Source: Hyalella azteca
Taxonomy: Eukaryota; Arthropoda; Malacostraca; Amphipoda; Hyalellidae
Length of the DNA stretch: 64,000 bases
NCBI RefSeq assembly: GCF_000764305.2
Contig: NW_025943778.1
Location: 26,192 to 90,191, forward strand
Direction of reading: 5' to 3'
Shown here: in pieces, positions 13,345 through 24,959 of the stretch
Layout of the letters: each line of letters starts with the position of its first letter
How positions within the stretch are numbered: the stretch's first letter is position 1
Notes under the pieces: model-generated
What the model was told of the DNA's origin: nothing
What the model saw: the letters and a program-made list of their open reading frames with translations, nothing else
Database searches by the model: none
Translations under genes and position numbers: made by a program

Positions 13345-13523
13345 GTGTATTCTGCGCGAGGGATGCTTCATCAGGGGCCTGTTCATGCCGTTAATTTTGG
13401 TGTAGAGGCCGCAGGCATTGCAGAGGTAATGTCCTGTAGGGTCCCTACGCCACAGCGGCGTCTGCACCGCGCCACAGTTGACGCACTCGCGGCTCTCACC
13501 GATGAAATCACCGCCAGGGTAGC
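13345..13523 (-). CDS. pnr: GATA transcription factor, coding exon 2 (N-terminal zinc finger)
   Basis: This 179-nt exon encodes residues 140-199, including the N-finger [20 protein letters not shown] followed by [19 protein letters not shown]. The Cys residues are C153, C156, C174 and C177 (C-X2-C-X17-C-X2-C). In GATA factors this finger stabilises DNA binding and docks FOG/U-shaped cofactors. The Val of ECVNC and the His of GHYLC, near that interface in vertebrate GATA1, are kept, so cofactor binding is plausible but inferred. The acceptor TTTTCACAG is in phase 1 and joins G from exon 1 to GC to give Gly140. The donor CAC|GTTAGT is in phase 0. The first 24 nt are followed by GTGAGA (13494-13499), a potential internal donor. 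Thr and Ile in LYTKING replace the usual His and Met. Partial copies of this exon's start lie just upstream at 13617-14437. Confidence 0.93.
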
Positions 13524-13616
13524 CTGTGAAAATTTGTTGGGCTTAATATGTGACATTATTATGGAAAGAGTTGAATGTTAAAGGATTAAATATTCTATGG
13601 ATGAAATTAATTTCTT

Positions 13617-14437
13617 GACGCACTCGTGGCTCTCACCGATGAAATCACCGCCAGGGTAGCCTGTGAAAATATGTTGGGCTTAATATGTGACATTATTATG
13701 GAAAGAGTTGAATGTTAAAGGATTAAATATTCTATGGATGAAATTAATTTCTTGACGCACTCGTGGCTCTCACCGATGAAATCACCGCCAGGGTAGCCTG
13801 TGAAAATATGTTGGGCTTGATATGTGGCAGGATAATGTAAACAGTTGGATATTTTAAGGGACTAAATATTCTATGGATGAAATAAATTTCTTGAGTCACT
13901 CGTGGCCCGCATCGATGAAATCCCGGCCAGGATATCCTGAATTTGTTGAGCTTAATATGTGACAGGATTATGTAAATAGTTGAATGTTTTAAAGGATTAA
14001 ATATTCTATGGATGAAATTAATTTCTTGAGTCACTCGTGGCCCTCACCGATGAAATCACCGCCAGGGTAACCTGTGAAAATTTGTTAGGCTTAATATGTG
14101 ACAGGATTATGTAAATAGTTGAATGTTTTAAAGGATTAAATATTCTATGGATGAAAGGAGTTTTTTGACACACTCGTGGCCCGCATCGATGAAGTCCCTT
14201 CGTGGGTAGCCAGTGGAAATTTATTGTGGAACAAGATTATAGGGAATTATTAATTTAAATTAATATAGGGAACACTAATTAATATGGAACATATATTATC
14301 TAAACACTAATTATTATTAATTTATAGGAACACGATTATCTAAACATTTATATAATTTGAAGGTAAAGGTTTAATGAACGTAAAATATTTCTTGACGCAC
14401 TCGCGGCTTTCACTAATGCAATCTTCCTCTGGGTAGC
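13617..14437 (-). repeat. tandem array of truncated N-finger exon copies
   Basis: The start of exon 2 together with its acceptor and flanking intron is repeated. The genuine exon anchors at 13480. Further anchors lie at 13617, 13754, 13893, 14028, 14167 and 14394, a period of 135-139 bp except for the last step (227 bp). Each copy holds only about the first 45 nt of the exon, then breaks into intron-like DNA before the second Cys of the finger. Copies at 13617 and 13754 are nearly identical to the genuine exon. Those at 13893 and 14167 have lost the GTGAGA word, and the one at 14394 is most diverged. Several keep a good acceptor (TTTTCACAG). None encodes a finger. Confidence 0.85.
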
Positions 14438-15523
14438 TTGTGGATATTTGTTATAGTCAACAGGGGCAAGATAGAGTAAACATTTGAAGATTTAACTGAT
14501 TAGATGTTCTATATGTACAAGTTATTTCTTGTCTATGCGGTGCGATTAATTCGTGAAGTTCAGAAGAAAGTAATTGAGCTGTGTGCACGAAAGCGAAGTT
14601 TCAGAGAAAACAGGATACTTTAAGGCTAATAAAATCCAATATTTTAACCTGGTTGCGAATTTAGCTTATCTCTCATAAAAGTATTAATTTTTATAAGCAA
14701 TTGTTGACGCACATATTATACTATATTAGTTACAGTATTTTCACTTCTTTGCGCCCTGGGATTTGTTGAACAAGCAAGTAGTAAAGTTTAAGTTGTACAC
14801 TTCTTTTGCATCTGTCTTAATTGTTTACAAACCTAAACAGTGTAGACTGCTTTATCTATAGCAACAAAGGATTCGCTTTTTTAATTTGATTTATAATATT
14901 CATATTAATTATATTATTTATTTGATTTATAATTATTTTGTTGCACATGCGGTCCAGATTATCCTGGAAAAGGTACAACCCCGGACCATTAATAATTTAA
15001 AGGGATATTTTACTCATTTCAAATCAAAATAAAGTATTTCGTTTAGAAAAGTTTACATTTAATTAACCTGATGAACGCAAGATGCATGAGCGGAAACATT
15101 CACCATAAAACTGCTTCAGTAAAAAGACGGCGAGCCCTAACCTGATCAGCTTCAAGATGCCTGAAAAAGCCGACTCAATTGAATGAAAGCAATACACGTA
15201 ACCTTTTTTCCGCCAGTATATTCCTTGAAATAAACAAATGCATTGATATGTTCTGATCCCTTTAATTCCTAAACTCTACTCCGGTCTGAAATTTCATTGC
15301 TCCGGTATGCAGAAATCAGCTCATTTGTCCTTGAATTGGTGTTTGGGGGAAGCAAAGTTTACACAACATGAACTCGTTTGACGGGAATCTGATGTTGTCA
15401 CAAAATATTGAAGCATTGGTGATAATATATCGAGGCATTACCTTACCGCAGCAGCTACACCGATAACTCGCCATGGCTACTTCAGACAAGCTAATTCAAA
15501 ATGATGTTCACGGTTGGAATTAA

Positions 15524-15684
15524 AGATTTTGAGACTTGTTGAAAAATTAATATGCAAATTTTTTTGGTCACGGTTGGAATTTAGGATTCTGAGGTACGTT
15601 GAAAAATTATTATGCAAATTTTTTTTGGTCACGGTTGGAATTTTGGATTCTGAGGTTTGTTGAAATATTAATATGCAAATTTTG
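15524..15684 (-). repeat. three-copy 60-bp tandem repeat with octamer words
   Basis: Three units of about 60-61 bp, each beginning near TCACGGTTGGAATT and ending with TATGCAAATTTT. The word ATGCAAAT sits at 15552-15559, 15612-15619 and 15673-15680. It is the classical octamer bound by POU-domain factors, but may be present only because the unit was duplicated. Noncoding. Confidence 0.7.
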
Positions 15685-15852
15685 TTTTAATATCAAAATA
15701 TTGATGCAATTCCAAATCAGAATCAATCAAATGGAGCAGTCTTCAGATTCTTCGAAAGGTCTTTATGTAGATAAATAGCTGCTTGCTTTTTATGTAGATT
15801 AATAGCTGTGCAAAAATAGATGCACTTCGATACATGCGCCTCGTCTCATGTA

Positions 15853-16040
15853 GATTAATTACACCACTGAAGTATTAAGGCGTTGGCTTATGTACATTAT
15901 CTACATGCCTAAAGTATTTGTGCGTTGAATTATTTAGATTAATTACACCACTGAAGTATTAACGTGTTGGTTTATGTACATTATCTACATGCCTAAAGTA
16001 TTTGTGCGTTGAATTATTTAGATTAATTACACCACTGAAG
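15853..16040. repeat. 84-bp tandem repeat, about 2.3 copies
   Basis: GATTAATTACACCACTGAAG starts at 15853, 15937 and 16021, so the period is 84 bp. The first two units differ by few bases and the third is partial. Noncoding; no function suggested. Confidence 0.75.
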
Positions 16041-16597
16041 TTTTTAAGCGGTGGCATATGTAACTTTAGTGAACTTCTAAAGTGTTTGTAATGCTGATTT
16101 CACTCGGTGTGAAAATTCACGTATTTCTAAGGGTATGATCTATTTAATTTTATAAGTGAAATATAAAATTACAGGTTAATAACAGGTAAACAGTCAATTG
16201 CCCTCCCACAGTAGCTGATTTGCTCGGAATTTTGCAGTTTCATGCACATGCCGAATTTTACGGTATAACTGATAGCTGATTTCATTTATTGCGAAATCAG
16301 GCGCTTCTGACGTCCTAGTAAATCACAAAAATTCACTTACTATTTCAATCTTTCTATCTATTTTCCTAATGCTGGCATTAGGGTTCTTTTCTATTAATTT
16401 AACTTTAATGTAAAGAGTTTACGTGGTCGTCAAGCAGAGCTCAGTTCTTGCCTTGACCTAATCATGAGGAATGTTGGTATACACAAGCCGAGCGATCATC
16501 AAATAAGCCACGTCAAGATCAAGGCCGCGGTCCTTAATAGCTGCTCTGCCTACGAGCGCTGTGATGAAGAAGAGGCAAACGGCATCAACCTAACAGA

Positions 16598-16711
16598 TTG
16601 ATATATTTTAGAGCAAAAGTGACAGGTATGGATTCAAAGGAGACCTCAGGATTTCAACAAGATCTCTGTTTATCGTTACATTGTGAAAAAAAAAACATCT
16701 CTTGTTCGCCC
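16598..16711 (+). repeat. dispersed repeat, copy 1
   Basis: About 115 bp with 85-90% identity to 17622-17735, including GACCTCAGGATTTCAACAAG in both. Short open frames of 87 and 107 codons run through the copies and translate alike (DSKETSGFQQDLCL and DSRETSGFQQDLCL). No domain is recognised and the frames diverge just downstream. Probably an interspersed repeat fragment. Confidence 0.6.
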
Positions 16712-17621
16712 AGCATGGCTATAAATTCTATGGTTGCGAATTTTGAAGACATAAAGTGGTTCCTAGCCCAAAAAAATGGTTTTCGAGCATTTGAAAATAT
16801 TTCAACCATGATTGTGACGTTTACGTGTAAAATAAATTCACGAAATAGGCATATGCGTTAAAGGCATTATTTAATTGTTTGGTTACAGGCCGAAATTATG
16901 TTTCGTTTTGTTTTTTAAGCAAAATTTCATGAGTGGCCTTGTTTGTGAGAATAATCACAGTGATTCAATTTGAGCAAACTGCTCCGCTCACACAACATAG
17001 GCTAAAAAATTTCATGCCAGTAAATAGAAATGACAAAATTTGTTGGATTGGGAAAAGGTTTGATAAAATTCTGAGAATTTTAAGACCCTAACTATGATTT
17101 TTAATATTTTAATATTAGAGCCTACGATCTCATTAATTGCAAGTATTTTTTCCTGTATCACCGGAAAATTTAAAAGGCTAGGTAATATTTAGATAGCAAC
17201 TTGAGCTGCGTCATTTACTTCAGTAAATTTTGTAATCATCGATCGTTCTTTTGTACGCTTGCGCATTGCAGACACATTGTGTCGTCAAGACCAATTCTCT
17301 AGATATTTTTCGATAATTTTAGGTTTTCTAAACAAATTTTTCAGTCACGAGGTAGAATTTCAAAAACCCTTAGTTCAAATATTAGAAAAAGAAACTGAAA
17401 TTTATATATATTTTTTGTAACATTTCACACCTGTTGCTCACAAATTCATTTACTCTATTTTGCTATAGGTGAATAAACTTCATATTCTTTATTAGTCCCC
17501 TAATAGTTGCTTCACCGTTCCCGAGAGTGTATTGCTCTTGATCCATATCTTTATTTTTTGTTTGTAAAATATAATATTTATTATTATATTTCAATAATAT
17601 TTATTGATCATCCTAACAGTT

Positions 17622-17735
17622 TGATAAATTTTAGAACAAAAGTAACAGATATGGATTCAAGGGAGACCTCAGGATTTCAACAAGATCTATGTTTATGGTT
17701 ACATTGTGAAAAAAAATCATGTCCTGTTCGTTTCT
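17622..17735 (+). repeat. dispersed repeat, copy 2
   Basis: Second copy of the repeat at 16598-16711, about 1 kb to the right in the same orientation. It ends close to TGTTCG in both copies. No terminal repeats or target duplications are evident. Confidence 0.6.
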
Positions 17736-18863
17736 TTTATGTAAATAAAAGGGAGCGTCCGTTATTTCCATTATTAAAAAAAATATTAATAATGGAACAT
17801 TCCAAGAGTTTGCTCTATAACAAATGGTAGTGCTCATCTGCCCAGTAATTATAATAAATTATCATTTACACGCTTTTCTGCTGTTAAAATCAAAGATTAG
17901 GTTAAGAGGTTTGCGCATGCATGTCAGATGGTGGCGTTAATTAAAATTAGATTTATTCCACAGATTTAACGCAGGTTCAATACAGGAGTAACATTAGTAA
18001 TTTTAAGCGTTTCTTGCACTTCTATGCAAGGAATGAGTTTTTCATGAGCTAGGACGTTAATTTGAGTCTGCCTTTTTCAATGGGTACCCAATTAATTAAT
18101 TCATCTAATTTGAATTGTGCATTATCAGAACAGAATGCACGTAGATTCAGCTGAATGGAATGAAATGCACCTATAGAAACTTTCACGACCGAATTATTGT
18201 GAGAACCGTAATGACTGGTCATGTTTCTTGCAAAGAGCTTTGAGAACATGTGTCCAAGTAGTGGCTGATGACAATGATGATGGGTCAGTGTGATTGCCGA
18301 GGCCACAATTACAGCGAAAGTTATTGATGAGGATTATAATTGCGGGCACGGTGCTTGCCGAAAACTATTATTACCAAGTTCTCGTTGTTCTCGTTGAATA
18401 TTGTTATTGCTGATAACGGTGCTCGATGAAAGCAATAATGACGGTGTAAAAGTTGAGGCAAAAAACAATTAGGTGAGTTCGGTGTTTGCCGAGAATTCCG
18501 ATTACATTCGCAAAGTTATTAAGGAGAAATTTAATTACAGGTCTCGGTTTTTGCAAGGCAACATCGCTCAAAAATTCATAGCTTAAAAGCATAAATTTAG
18601 GTAACGGGGCTCGATGATAATAAAATATATAATTAATCAAGAACTTTGATTTCAAGGCCTGGAGAGGTAGTTGTTGGCAACGTTGACAGTGTCTGGATGC
18701 TTGCGCTTTTCTACTATGAGATGCCAAATAAAGATGTACGATGACTTGATGCTAGTGAATTGATAGTGCCAACAGAATACCCGGACGGCTGTGTTGACAG
18801 TTAACGGAGAGTCATACAGCCATCCCCAGCTGGCTTCCACAGTGCTATGGTGCTAATACCGAA

Positions 18864-19080
18864 GTGCTTGCAGAATGCCACGACGGCAGCGCAGAGACAA
18901 ATAATTGTGACACTAGATTGTTCCCAAAGTGCCATGCATCCATTGCCTGAGTGCTTGCAGAATGCCACGATGGCAGCACAGAGACAAATAATTGCGACAC
19001 TAGATTGTTCCCAAAGTGCCATGCATCCATTGCCAGAGTGCTTGCAGTGTGCCACGATGGCAGTGCCAGAAAGATGCCAG
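18864..19080. repeat. 87-bp tandem repeat, about 2.5 copies, GC-richer island
   Basis: GTGCTTGCAG starts at 18864, 18951 and 19038 (period 87 bp). The unit is a multiple of three, so frames stay open on both strands and yield repetitive peptides with no known domain. The array is GC-richer than its surroundings and abuts a cluster of GATA motifs on its right. Confidence 0.8.
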
Positions 19081-19114
19081 AAGGCGGCACTCGAGAGAGT
19101 GGCTGCGGCTGGCC

Positions 19115-19163
19115 CTGATAAGCGGGACACGTTGATGTATGGCGACTGATAAGCCCTGATAAG
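19115..19163. promoter_or_regulatory. cluster of three CTGATAAG GATA-factor motifs
   Basis: CTGATAAG occurs at 19115-19122, 19146-19153 and 19156-19163, three identical extended WGATAR sites within 49 bp. They lie inside intron 1 of a GATA factor gene. GATA genes often bind their own introns, so autoregulation is a reasonable inference but not shown by sequence alone. Confidence 0.45.
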
Positions 19164-20360
19164 CCAGCAGGGGGCAGGAAGATGCTCTCACATATGGACG
19201 ACTTGGGGAGAGCTGCTCCGAGGGCAGGGTGCGTGGACAGTCACGAGTAACCTACCAATACTTCACGTAGAAAACGCTCAGAAAATCAGAATTAGATTTA
19301 TTGGTTTCCCCTCATTTTAGCACTATATTAGCGACAATAAAAAGGGGAAAACAAGAAAGTGCTCGTATTATGGAAAACTAAACTTCCAAATATACCTATT
19401 AAGAAATGACGTAAGAAGAATGATGCACCCATAGACGAGCACTTGCAACCTCCATTGTGCCACGTTTTTTTCATTTTATGTAACTATGTGAAGTTCGGAA
19501 GTGTCAAAATAAATGTATTCAAATCTATTTTCGGCTGTTAGAGCTTAAAGGTGATGGAATGAATATGAAAATCTTTGAAAAGTCAAATTCCTTATTTTTT
19601 ATGGGATCATGTCGTGATTGACATAAAATAACGTTCAAGAATCGCAGTTTCGAATCAACGGCAAAAAATATTCAGAGATTAGCTTCGAAATTTTTCTCGT
19701 TGAAATACACCATATTTTCTCAAAAGGAGAACACCGAATCATTGAATCTGAATCACTGCAGCATGAAATCTATATTGAGATAAATTACAGGAAGCTTCAA
19801 ATTTCTACCCAAGACCATTAAAAGGAGAGGGAATCAGTGCAACAATAAAAGAGAAGCTGAAATTTTCTGAATTAAATGGCAGTCTCGTAACCTCAACAAA
19901 CATCTTGCATCTACGCTGTTCTTGATATAGACGAGGTTTGCATTAAATGCTGTTTCTGAAGCTGTTGAGGCTCCTTGATCGCTGCTAGTTCTATCCTTTA
20001 ATTAATGCTACGATATGAGGTATCGTCAGGAGGCAGGTTCATTCAGTCAGCAGTACTTTTATAGACTTTGAATTCGCATTTCGTTTCACCATTCTGTATC
20101 ATGAAAATTTACTCTAATTTCTAAGATGCGTACGTATGCTCTCTATCTTAACCCGACACGTTCATTTGTCGATGTTTTTCTATTTGCGCTGGCTTCATAT
20201 TGTCCACAACTGTTTCAGTAACAATAATCATTAATCTCATCTTATGAATTATAAAATTGTTTGGTCGATGTCTAGAAATTCACCATCAATAAGCCTGATA
20301 AATTCTCGAGTCATTTAAATTCTTATCTTATATTATCAGTCTGCTTATATCGCAAGTTCA

Positions 20361-20909
20361 CAAGGAATTTAAAAGCAAAGAAAACACCAAGCAAATTCAC
20401 CATATCGCTATTGGAAACGTTTCGGAGTCCAGCTCCATTATCAGTTAGAAAAACTAAAAATGGAATAAAATCATATTATTCTATCAAAATTCTAAGACAG
20501 ACATAAAACCTAAACAAGACCTAACATTATATCGAAAAAACAGGACTCGATTGGAACAACTTAGTCCTAGGGTTCACGAAAAGAATATAAAGGCCTAGCG
20601 ATTCACTATTTCCAGATTATGTTTCCAGATTATATCATATGATCTGGAAATAGTGAATCGCTAGGCCTTTATATTCTTTTCGTGTACCCTAGGACTAAAT
20701 TGTTGCAATCGAGTCCTGTTTTTTCGATATAATGTTAGGTCTTGTTTAGGTTTTATGTCTGTCTTAGAATTTTTATATAATAAAATGATTTTATTCATTT
20801 TTAGTTTTTCGAAATGATGATGGAGCTGGACTCCGAAACGTTTCCCATAGCAATATGGTGGATTTGATTGGTGTTTTCTTTGCTTGTAAGTTCCTCATTT
20901 AAATTCCTT
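20361..20909. repeat. long near-perfect inverted repeat (hairpin of about 260-bp arms)
   Basis: The left arm (20361-20618) and right arm (20642-20909) are reverse complements with only scattered mismatches and small indels, around a loop of about 23 bp. Shared landmarks include GGCCTAGCGATTCACTATTT on the left and its complement on the right. There is no coding frame. A transcript crossing it would fold into an extended double-stranded RNA. It could be a foldback element, a recent inverted duplication, or an assembly artefact. Confidence 0.85.
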
Positions 20910-21979
20910 ACGGAATTTAGTGAACCCCTTTAAAGAAGCCGTATAATTCAGATATGCATTAAAGACCTATATGAATATCACACGGTTATTTTTGCCACCC
21001 GCTTAGTAATTCGAACTTAGGAATTTAGAAGTTTACATTTTTCAACAGCCAAGTTATCGTGTCTAGAACTGATGTGCTGATTGACCCAAGTAATGTGACC
21101 GTGACAATTCAATGTCCAATGTAGACATTGCATTGTAATGGGGCTCATTCAATGCCAATACTTGGTCCATAATAGTTAGTGTGTAATAATATATCTCAAA
21201 TAATATATATATAGACTTTTTTAACTTCCAGACATGTTCAGACTCCATCAATGTATATGATATAGTTGTAATATCAAGTTTCCGGACACATTGATGGAGT
21301 CCGGCCATGTCTGGAAATTAAATAAGACTGCACATAAGGGAGGTCTTTCAGCCCAACCAGTATCTATATAAAGCCTGTAAAAATGATTGCTATGAACTGG
21401 CTGCGAAGGAGCCAAATTGCTTTATTGAAGTGGCCTTCATGATCTCAATAAAAAATGGGTATATTGGTTAGATCATGTAGTGTAGATCATCAAATTGGGA
21501 GACCTTCACAAACATATAAGAACACAATCGGCGTATGCTTTTGATAATGGAAAAAACGAATTTATTATAGCATGATAATTTTCGCCCATAACCACTATTC
21601 TTTACAAGCAGGGATATTTGTTTGAAATTAGTCTGGTTCATAAACATCGAAGATCCATTTGCCAATAAATTTTAGCTGAACAATTTCGGATGCTTCTTTT
21701 ATTGCAACAGCTTCTAATCGATCTATATTATTATGTTTTGCATATTAATTTTATTTTTTTAGTATTGAGTGAGATTTGTAACTAGTTAATCAGGCATTGC
21801 TCGCAATTAAAGATAACTATTACAATGTGCAAAGCCCCCAAATATATCGAATACAAACGGGCACGTTTGCCATGAAATTAAATTATATGCCTGTGACTAA
21901 GCTTATAGATAACTCAAAAATGACTTAAAACCAGACAATATGCTCTGCGAGTCCTGGGAACAAAGGTTATTCATTGCGA

Positions 21980-22145
21980 TATGTCGAGGTGACTATCGCG
22001 ATCTATCAATAAATCAAGATTTCGTTGAAAAGATAGGTTTCAAACGCAAGACCTGCGAATGAATTTAGAAATTCATATAATTGAACAATAACGTTCACCT
22101 CATTTTTAATTAAATGACGTCAATGAAAATATGTCAAGATCGTAA
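21980..22145 (+). repeat. dispersed repeat, copy related to 23050-23200
   Basis: Shares the words AAAAGATAGGTTTCAAACG, AATTTAGA, TAATTAAA and GTCAAT in the same order as 23050-23200, at moderate identity. The second copy runs directly into a retroelement-like coding remnant, so this is probably another fragment of the same element. Confidence 0.5.
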
Positions 22146-22998
22146 CTATTATCCACTGAGAAGAAGATGGAGTCTGAATAACAAAGTTAGTTAAATACTA
22201 AGTCAGAACACCGTAGACTTTATTGGAAAAGATTCCGACGTTCGCCGACAGATGAAGGCGCGACGTTCAAAGGTTCATAGCCATCTCTATAGTGCAATTA
22301 AATACAGAGGTTATAAAATCAATAAAAACTTTACATTATTCTTTAAATTTAGTTCATTATCTTTTTGCTGTTGTCAGAAAATCAACACCTGTTCTTTTAC
22401 TGCGTTCAGCTGCAATTTTTACCTGAAATCATTGTCTATATAAAGTTTATGCATACCTGTATTAACTGCTGATCTATAATTGACAAAGGTTTTATTTACA
22501 AATAATTTTCAAATCTTTGACCGCTACCAATATGTTCCAAGGACTCCTAGGAAACATGCATAATAATCTTCAGAAAATATAATCTTCTACCTAACAATGA
22601 TAGTGCCACGCATTGACACATTCAAAGCGTTTAACTGCGTTGCGGCAAAGCTTGGTATAGTGAGGAATCGATTCTTCGTTCGGAAAACCTCATTCGTGTA
22701 CTACACATATTTTTTAAAGTTTCTAATTGTAGCGGCTTTTTTTTTTTTATTCCAATTATATATATGATTATTTGTATTGTTATTATTTTTGTTAATTTCA
22801 ATATTTTGACTTATTACCTCTATTCCTGTTCTTTTAGATCTTTTCAATTTTCTACCAGATTTCGGAGATTCAATGCAGCTCTCATTTCTATAAATAAGTT
22901 TCGGTAAACTTTTGTTGCAAAATATTCAGGGATTTGTATTTTTATGATTCAGAGGAAAATAATTATATTCACATATATAATATATTCGTACATAATTA

Positions 22999-23682
22999 TG
23001 TTCTTTTATGCAAGTTTGATTGAAGACCAGAGCATGCTTTCTATTAACAATCTGTCGAGGTAACTATCGTTATTCATCGATCAATCGAGAATTCATTGAA
23101 AAGATAGGTTTCAAACGAATTATCTGAGAACGAATTTAGATATTTTTAATTAAACGACAATTTGCATCTCGTTATCAATCAAATGAGGTCAATCTGGAGG
23201 ATCCAAGAACCCCATGCGGGAAGCTCACAATGAGACCATCACCCGAGCGACATTAAAAGCATGCACCAGCATAGTTATGCGGTGCCCCGACCCGTCGAGA
23301 CTGGTGATAGCTGAGGCTCTCATTATCAAGAACGAGTCTCCAGCTATCAACCTCCAAACAACAGGATTCGTCTAAAATTATTTTCGGAGTAATTTTAAGC
23401 CAATATTTTAAATTGTATCCACTATACCATTGATACGTACTACTGTCATTTCAAAAGTTCAATTTCAAGTGTTGTAAAACCATTTATCTGCTTGATAATG
23501 AATGTTGTATTTTCGAAACGTTGCATTCCATCAAAATGTCATTTGGTAATCTACTTTTCAATCTCCCGGTGCCAGCAAGAAATTTTGTTCGACTCATTGA
23601 AAAAAAACATATAAGGAGGCAAAATAAATTGCTTATAGAAAGCATGCTCTCTTCAATCAAACTTGCATAAAAGAATGGCTTC
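22999..23682. repeat. segment bounded by inverted arms
   Basis: The left arm (22999-23050) contains TTTTATGCAAGTTTGATTGA and AGCATGCTTTCTAT. The right arm (23629-23682) holds the reverse complement of both. The arms are about 50 bp with small differences, and about 580 bp separates them. The inner part contains the retroelement remnant at 23199-23375. It may be a composite of nested fragments rather than one element. Confidence 0.5.
23199..23375 (+). pseudogene. C-terminal remnant of a retroelement (GIY-YIG-like end)
   Basis: An open frame reads KNPMREAHNETITRATLK and later SRLVIAEALIIKNESPAINL, ending with TAA at 23373-23375. The pattern of R-L-x-I-x-EAL-x-IK-x-x-x-P-x-x-N-x-Q before a stop resembles the end of GIY-YIG nuclease domains carried by Penelope-like and related elements. 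This is recognition from memory of the family pattern, not a database match. There is no catalytic core and no reverse transcriptase upstream, and the upstream sequence is only a dispersed repeat, so it is a dead fragment. Confidence 0.4.
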
Positions 23683-24959
23683 TGCCGAATATACACCAAT
23701 TATATTCTTATAGATAATTACGTTCATTTGTAATTATTTATATTTTTGGAACAAATTCGAATACAAAAGTGATTAAAATTCATTGTAGTCTTCAACTGAA
23801 AACAATTTATTTATAAAAACCCCATGTGAACTATACGAAAAATGTTCATGTGAACGGTTTCATCCTGATAATTCAGGTGTACTATATTATGTAAAGAATT
23901 GATTTATGTATCTAAATGATTATATATTTCTACAAACTCTAGAAGTCCAAGCACATATAAATCTGATTTTCTACAATTTGAGACCACGCTTTCAATTTCG
24001 CCAAGCATATGACTTTCTTAATATTTCCTTAGAATTTAAGTTTAGTTTTAGGTTTAAGTTTGTCTTTTGATATTAAGGGATCCTGCCTAGCAAACTAGTG
24101 TGCAGTTTGAAGTGGATTAATATATACAAATGCAGAAAGTGAATTGAAGTAGTTTCGGAACCGCTGAACGTAAATTATATATAAACAATTATATAATGAA
24201 TTAATATTATGAAAAAACATTGTGAATTATTTTATAGGTTGGATTTGAATGGTTAGTTAATTTATTTCAGTTTTGTCTACGATTTTGTTAATTCTTCTGT
24301 GATGAAGGTTAATTTCATAAAAATAACCATGTTTCTAAAACTTCATCATCCTACATTATTTTAAAAAATAAGTTTTTATTGATTTTTATCAAGAAATTTT
24401 ATTTTCAATGTAAACTTATTAATATGAGTGGGGCATTTTCGCTGTGCCATGGTTAAATTACTTTAGTTACAATTAATGCGAAGAATTTATGCCGATTAAT
24501 AGTTCTGAAGTGCAGGCAATTCCCTTGACATCCAACAGATTATATGCAAATTTCAACCGAAATTTGATTCACTTGCACAAAGAGAGCTATCCGAGCAAAA
24601 CTCATTGCACGAGATAACCTACTTTTAAATAATTTTCTCATTTTATCAAACTAATTTCAGAAAGATGACGGCATGGATTTGCGAATGTAAGCAGAAAATT
24701 ATGTGAATATAGTAGAAATGTAAATTATTTAAATGTGATTACGGACAAATCCCGAAGTAAAAAATAGTCAAGAATAAATTTAAAATTATTAATTGATTTC
24801 ATAATCAGATACTTTTTGGCATATCGATATGCGCTTGGCAAGAAAATAATTCAGGTTAATAATAATTCTGTTATTGACCTGAATTAATAATAATTATTGC
24901 TAAACAGATTAAAAACAGAATCACATTGAACGTAAACAATTATTTTAGGTTGGGCAGGT

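Noticed and set aside
13744..14034. 96-codon minus-strand frame through the exon-copy array
   Set aside because: It reads the 137-bp units in a frame different from the GATA exon and has no domain.
13480..14437. Regularly spaced repeats as a possible CRISPR array
   Set aside because: Host is eukaryotic, the whole 137-bp unit is repeated with no unique spacers, and the repeat is part of an exon.
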